The notes beneath the pieces were generated by a model, which saw only the letters and a program-made list of their open reading frames with translations, did no database searches and was not told the origin of the DNA. This document shows, in pieces, positions 6,334-6,593 of a stretch of 6,593 nucleotides of DNA. Each line of letters begins with the position of its first letter. Position 1 is the first letter of the stretch. The position numbers were made by a program, and so were the translations under genes. The stretch spans positions 457 through 7,049 of the forward strand of contig JALWCD010000198.1 of the NCBI GenBank assembly GCA_027036915.1. Reading direction: 5' to 3'. The stretch is from Thermodesulfatator sp. Its GTDB lineage: Bacteria; Desulfobacterota; Thermodesulfobacteria; Thermodesulfobacteriales; Thermodesulfobacteriaceae.

Positions 6334-6593
6334 ATGAGGAAAAAAGAAAGCTTCCGCGTGCCGCACCGCCTGCCGGCCTGGGTGGCCTGGGGGGCCTTTA
6401 TCCTGGGGCTCACCGGATCGATCTCCCTCAGGCTCATCCTGGTGGCCAAGGCCTATCGGCCGGAACTCATAGACCTCCTGTGGTATCTGGGCGTGTGCGG
6501 CAACCTGGTCTTCTTTCTCTTCCGCTCTTTCATTGCGGCCCGACGGCGGCGGACCATCGAGGAGCTGCAACTCCTGGAGAAACTGGAGCAAAA
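6334..6593 (+). CDS. N-terminal part of an unrecognised membrane protein (3' end outside window)
   Basis: The frame opens at ATG 6334 and runs off the window after 86 codons plus two bases. The translation starts with a basic, short N-terminus (MRKKESFRVPHR). It continues with two hydrophobic segments that look like transmembrane helices, about residues 16-38 (WVAWGAFILGLTG onward) and 48-67 (LLWYLGVCGNLVFFLFRSF). A strongly basic stop-transfer run follows (ARRRR, 69-73), then a helical, Glu/Leu-rich tail that may begin a cytoplasmic coiled coil. The positive-inside rule puts both ends in the cytoplasm. GC-rich third positions support this strand over the antisense frame that continues the helicase ORF. 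No good Shine-Dalgarno precedes the ATG; GTG at 6358 (V9) and TTG at 6298 are poorer alternatives. It is divergent from addA. The family is not recognised. Confidence 0.75.
   Translation, partial: MRKKESFRVPHRLPAWVAWGAFILGLTGSISLRLILVAKAYRPELIDLLWYLGVCGNLVFFLFRSFIAARRRRTIEELQLLEKLEQ

Noticed and set aside
6213..6335. Small minus-strand ORF of 40 codons (ATG 6335) ending in KCSVCLRP just inside addA, as a possible leader peptide
   Set aside because: Its ATG is preceded by a pyrimidine-rich tract without a Shine-Dalgarno sequence, and a single CxxC is not enough. The frame also continues upstream through the antisense of the membrane-protein gene.
6238..6591. N-terminal extension of the helicase frame by 118 residues
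   Set aside because: It is antisense to the membrane-protein gene, low in hydrophobics, and rich in Pro, Gly and charged residues. The ATG at 6237 has a good ribosome binding site and puts Walker A at the usual position.

Overview
This is a gene-dense, clearly GC-rich bacterial window. Arg, Glu and Leu dominate the proteins, and Gln, Asn, Ser, Thr and Cys are sparse. That composition suggests a thermophile, possibly a Thermodesulfobacteria-like or deltaproteobacterial relative, but this is inference from composition and gene style, not an identification.

Almost the whole window (6237 down to 343, minus strand) is one tightly packed three-gene operon for an AddAB-type double-strand-break resection machine. 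In transcription order it holds an AddA-like UvrD/SF1 helicase (838 aa), a small stand-alone RecB-family PD-(D/E)XK nuclease (181 aa), and an AddB-like protein (948 aa) with a C-terminal iron-sulfur nuclease domain. The first two genes overlap by 4 bp (GTGA) and the last two by 11 bp, and each start has a good Shine-Dalgarno sequence. The main point of interest is that the helicase and nuclease of AddA, normally one polypeptide, are encoded here as two ORFs. The separate nuclease also carries Glu where the family usually has Asp in its D-x-K motif.

Two partial plus-strand genes flank the operon. At the left edge (2-352) is the C-terminal 116 residues of an unrecognised, charged, mostly helical protein, which converges on addB and overlaps its 3' end by 10 bp. 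A candidate intrinsic terminator for this gene lies inside addB. At the right edge (6334-6593) is the start of an unrecognised membrane protein with two predicted transmembrane helices, divergent from addA across the only real intergenic gap (6238-6333, 96 bp). That gap holds the addA ribosome binding site, a small palindrome followed by TTTT, an 11-bp-spaced direct repeat and a weak plus-strand promoter candidate.

In the expected scheme, AddA translocates on DNA as a 3'-5' motor, the two nuclease domains (the separate one and the one on AddB) each cut one strand, and AddB supplies the helicase-like scaffold that in known relatives recognises Chi. The result would be 3' single strands for RecA loading. 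No RNA genes, mobile elements or CRISPR arrays are visible.
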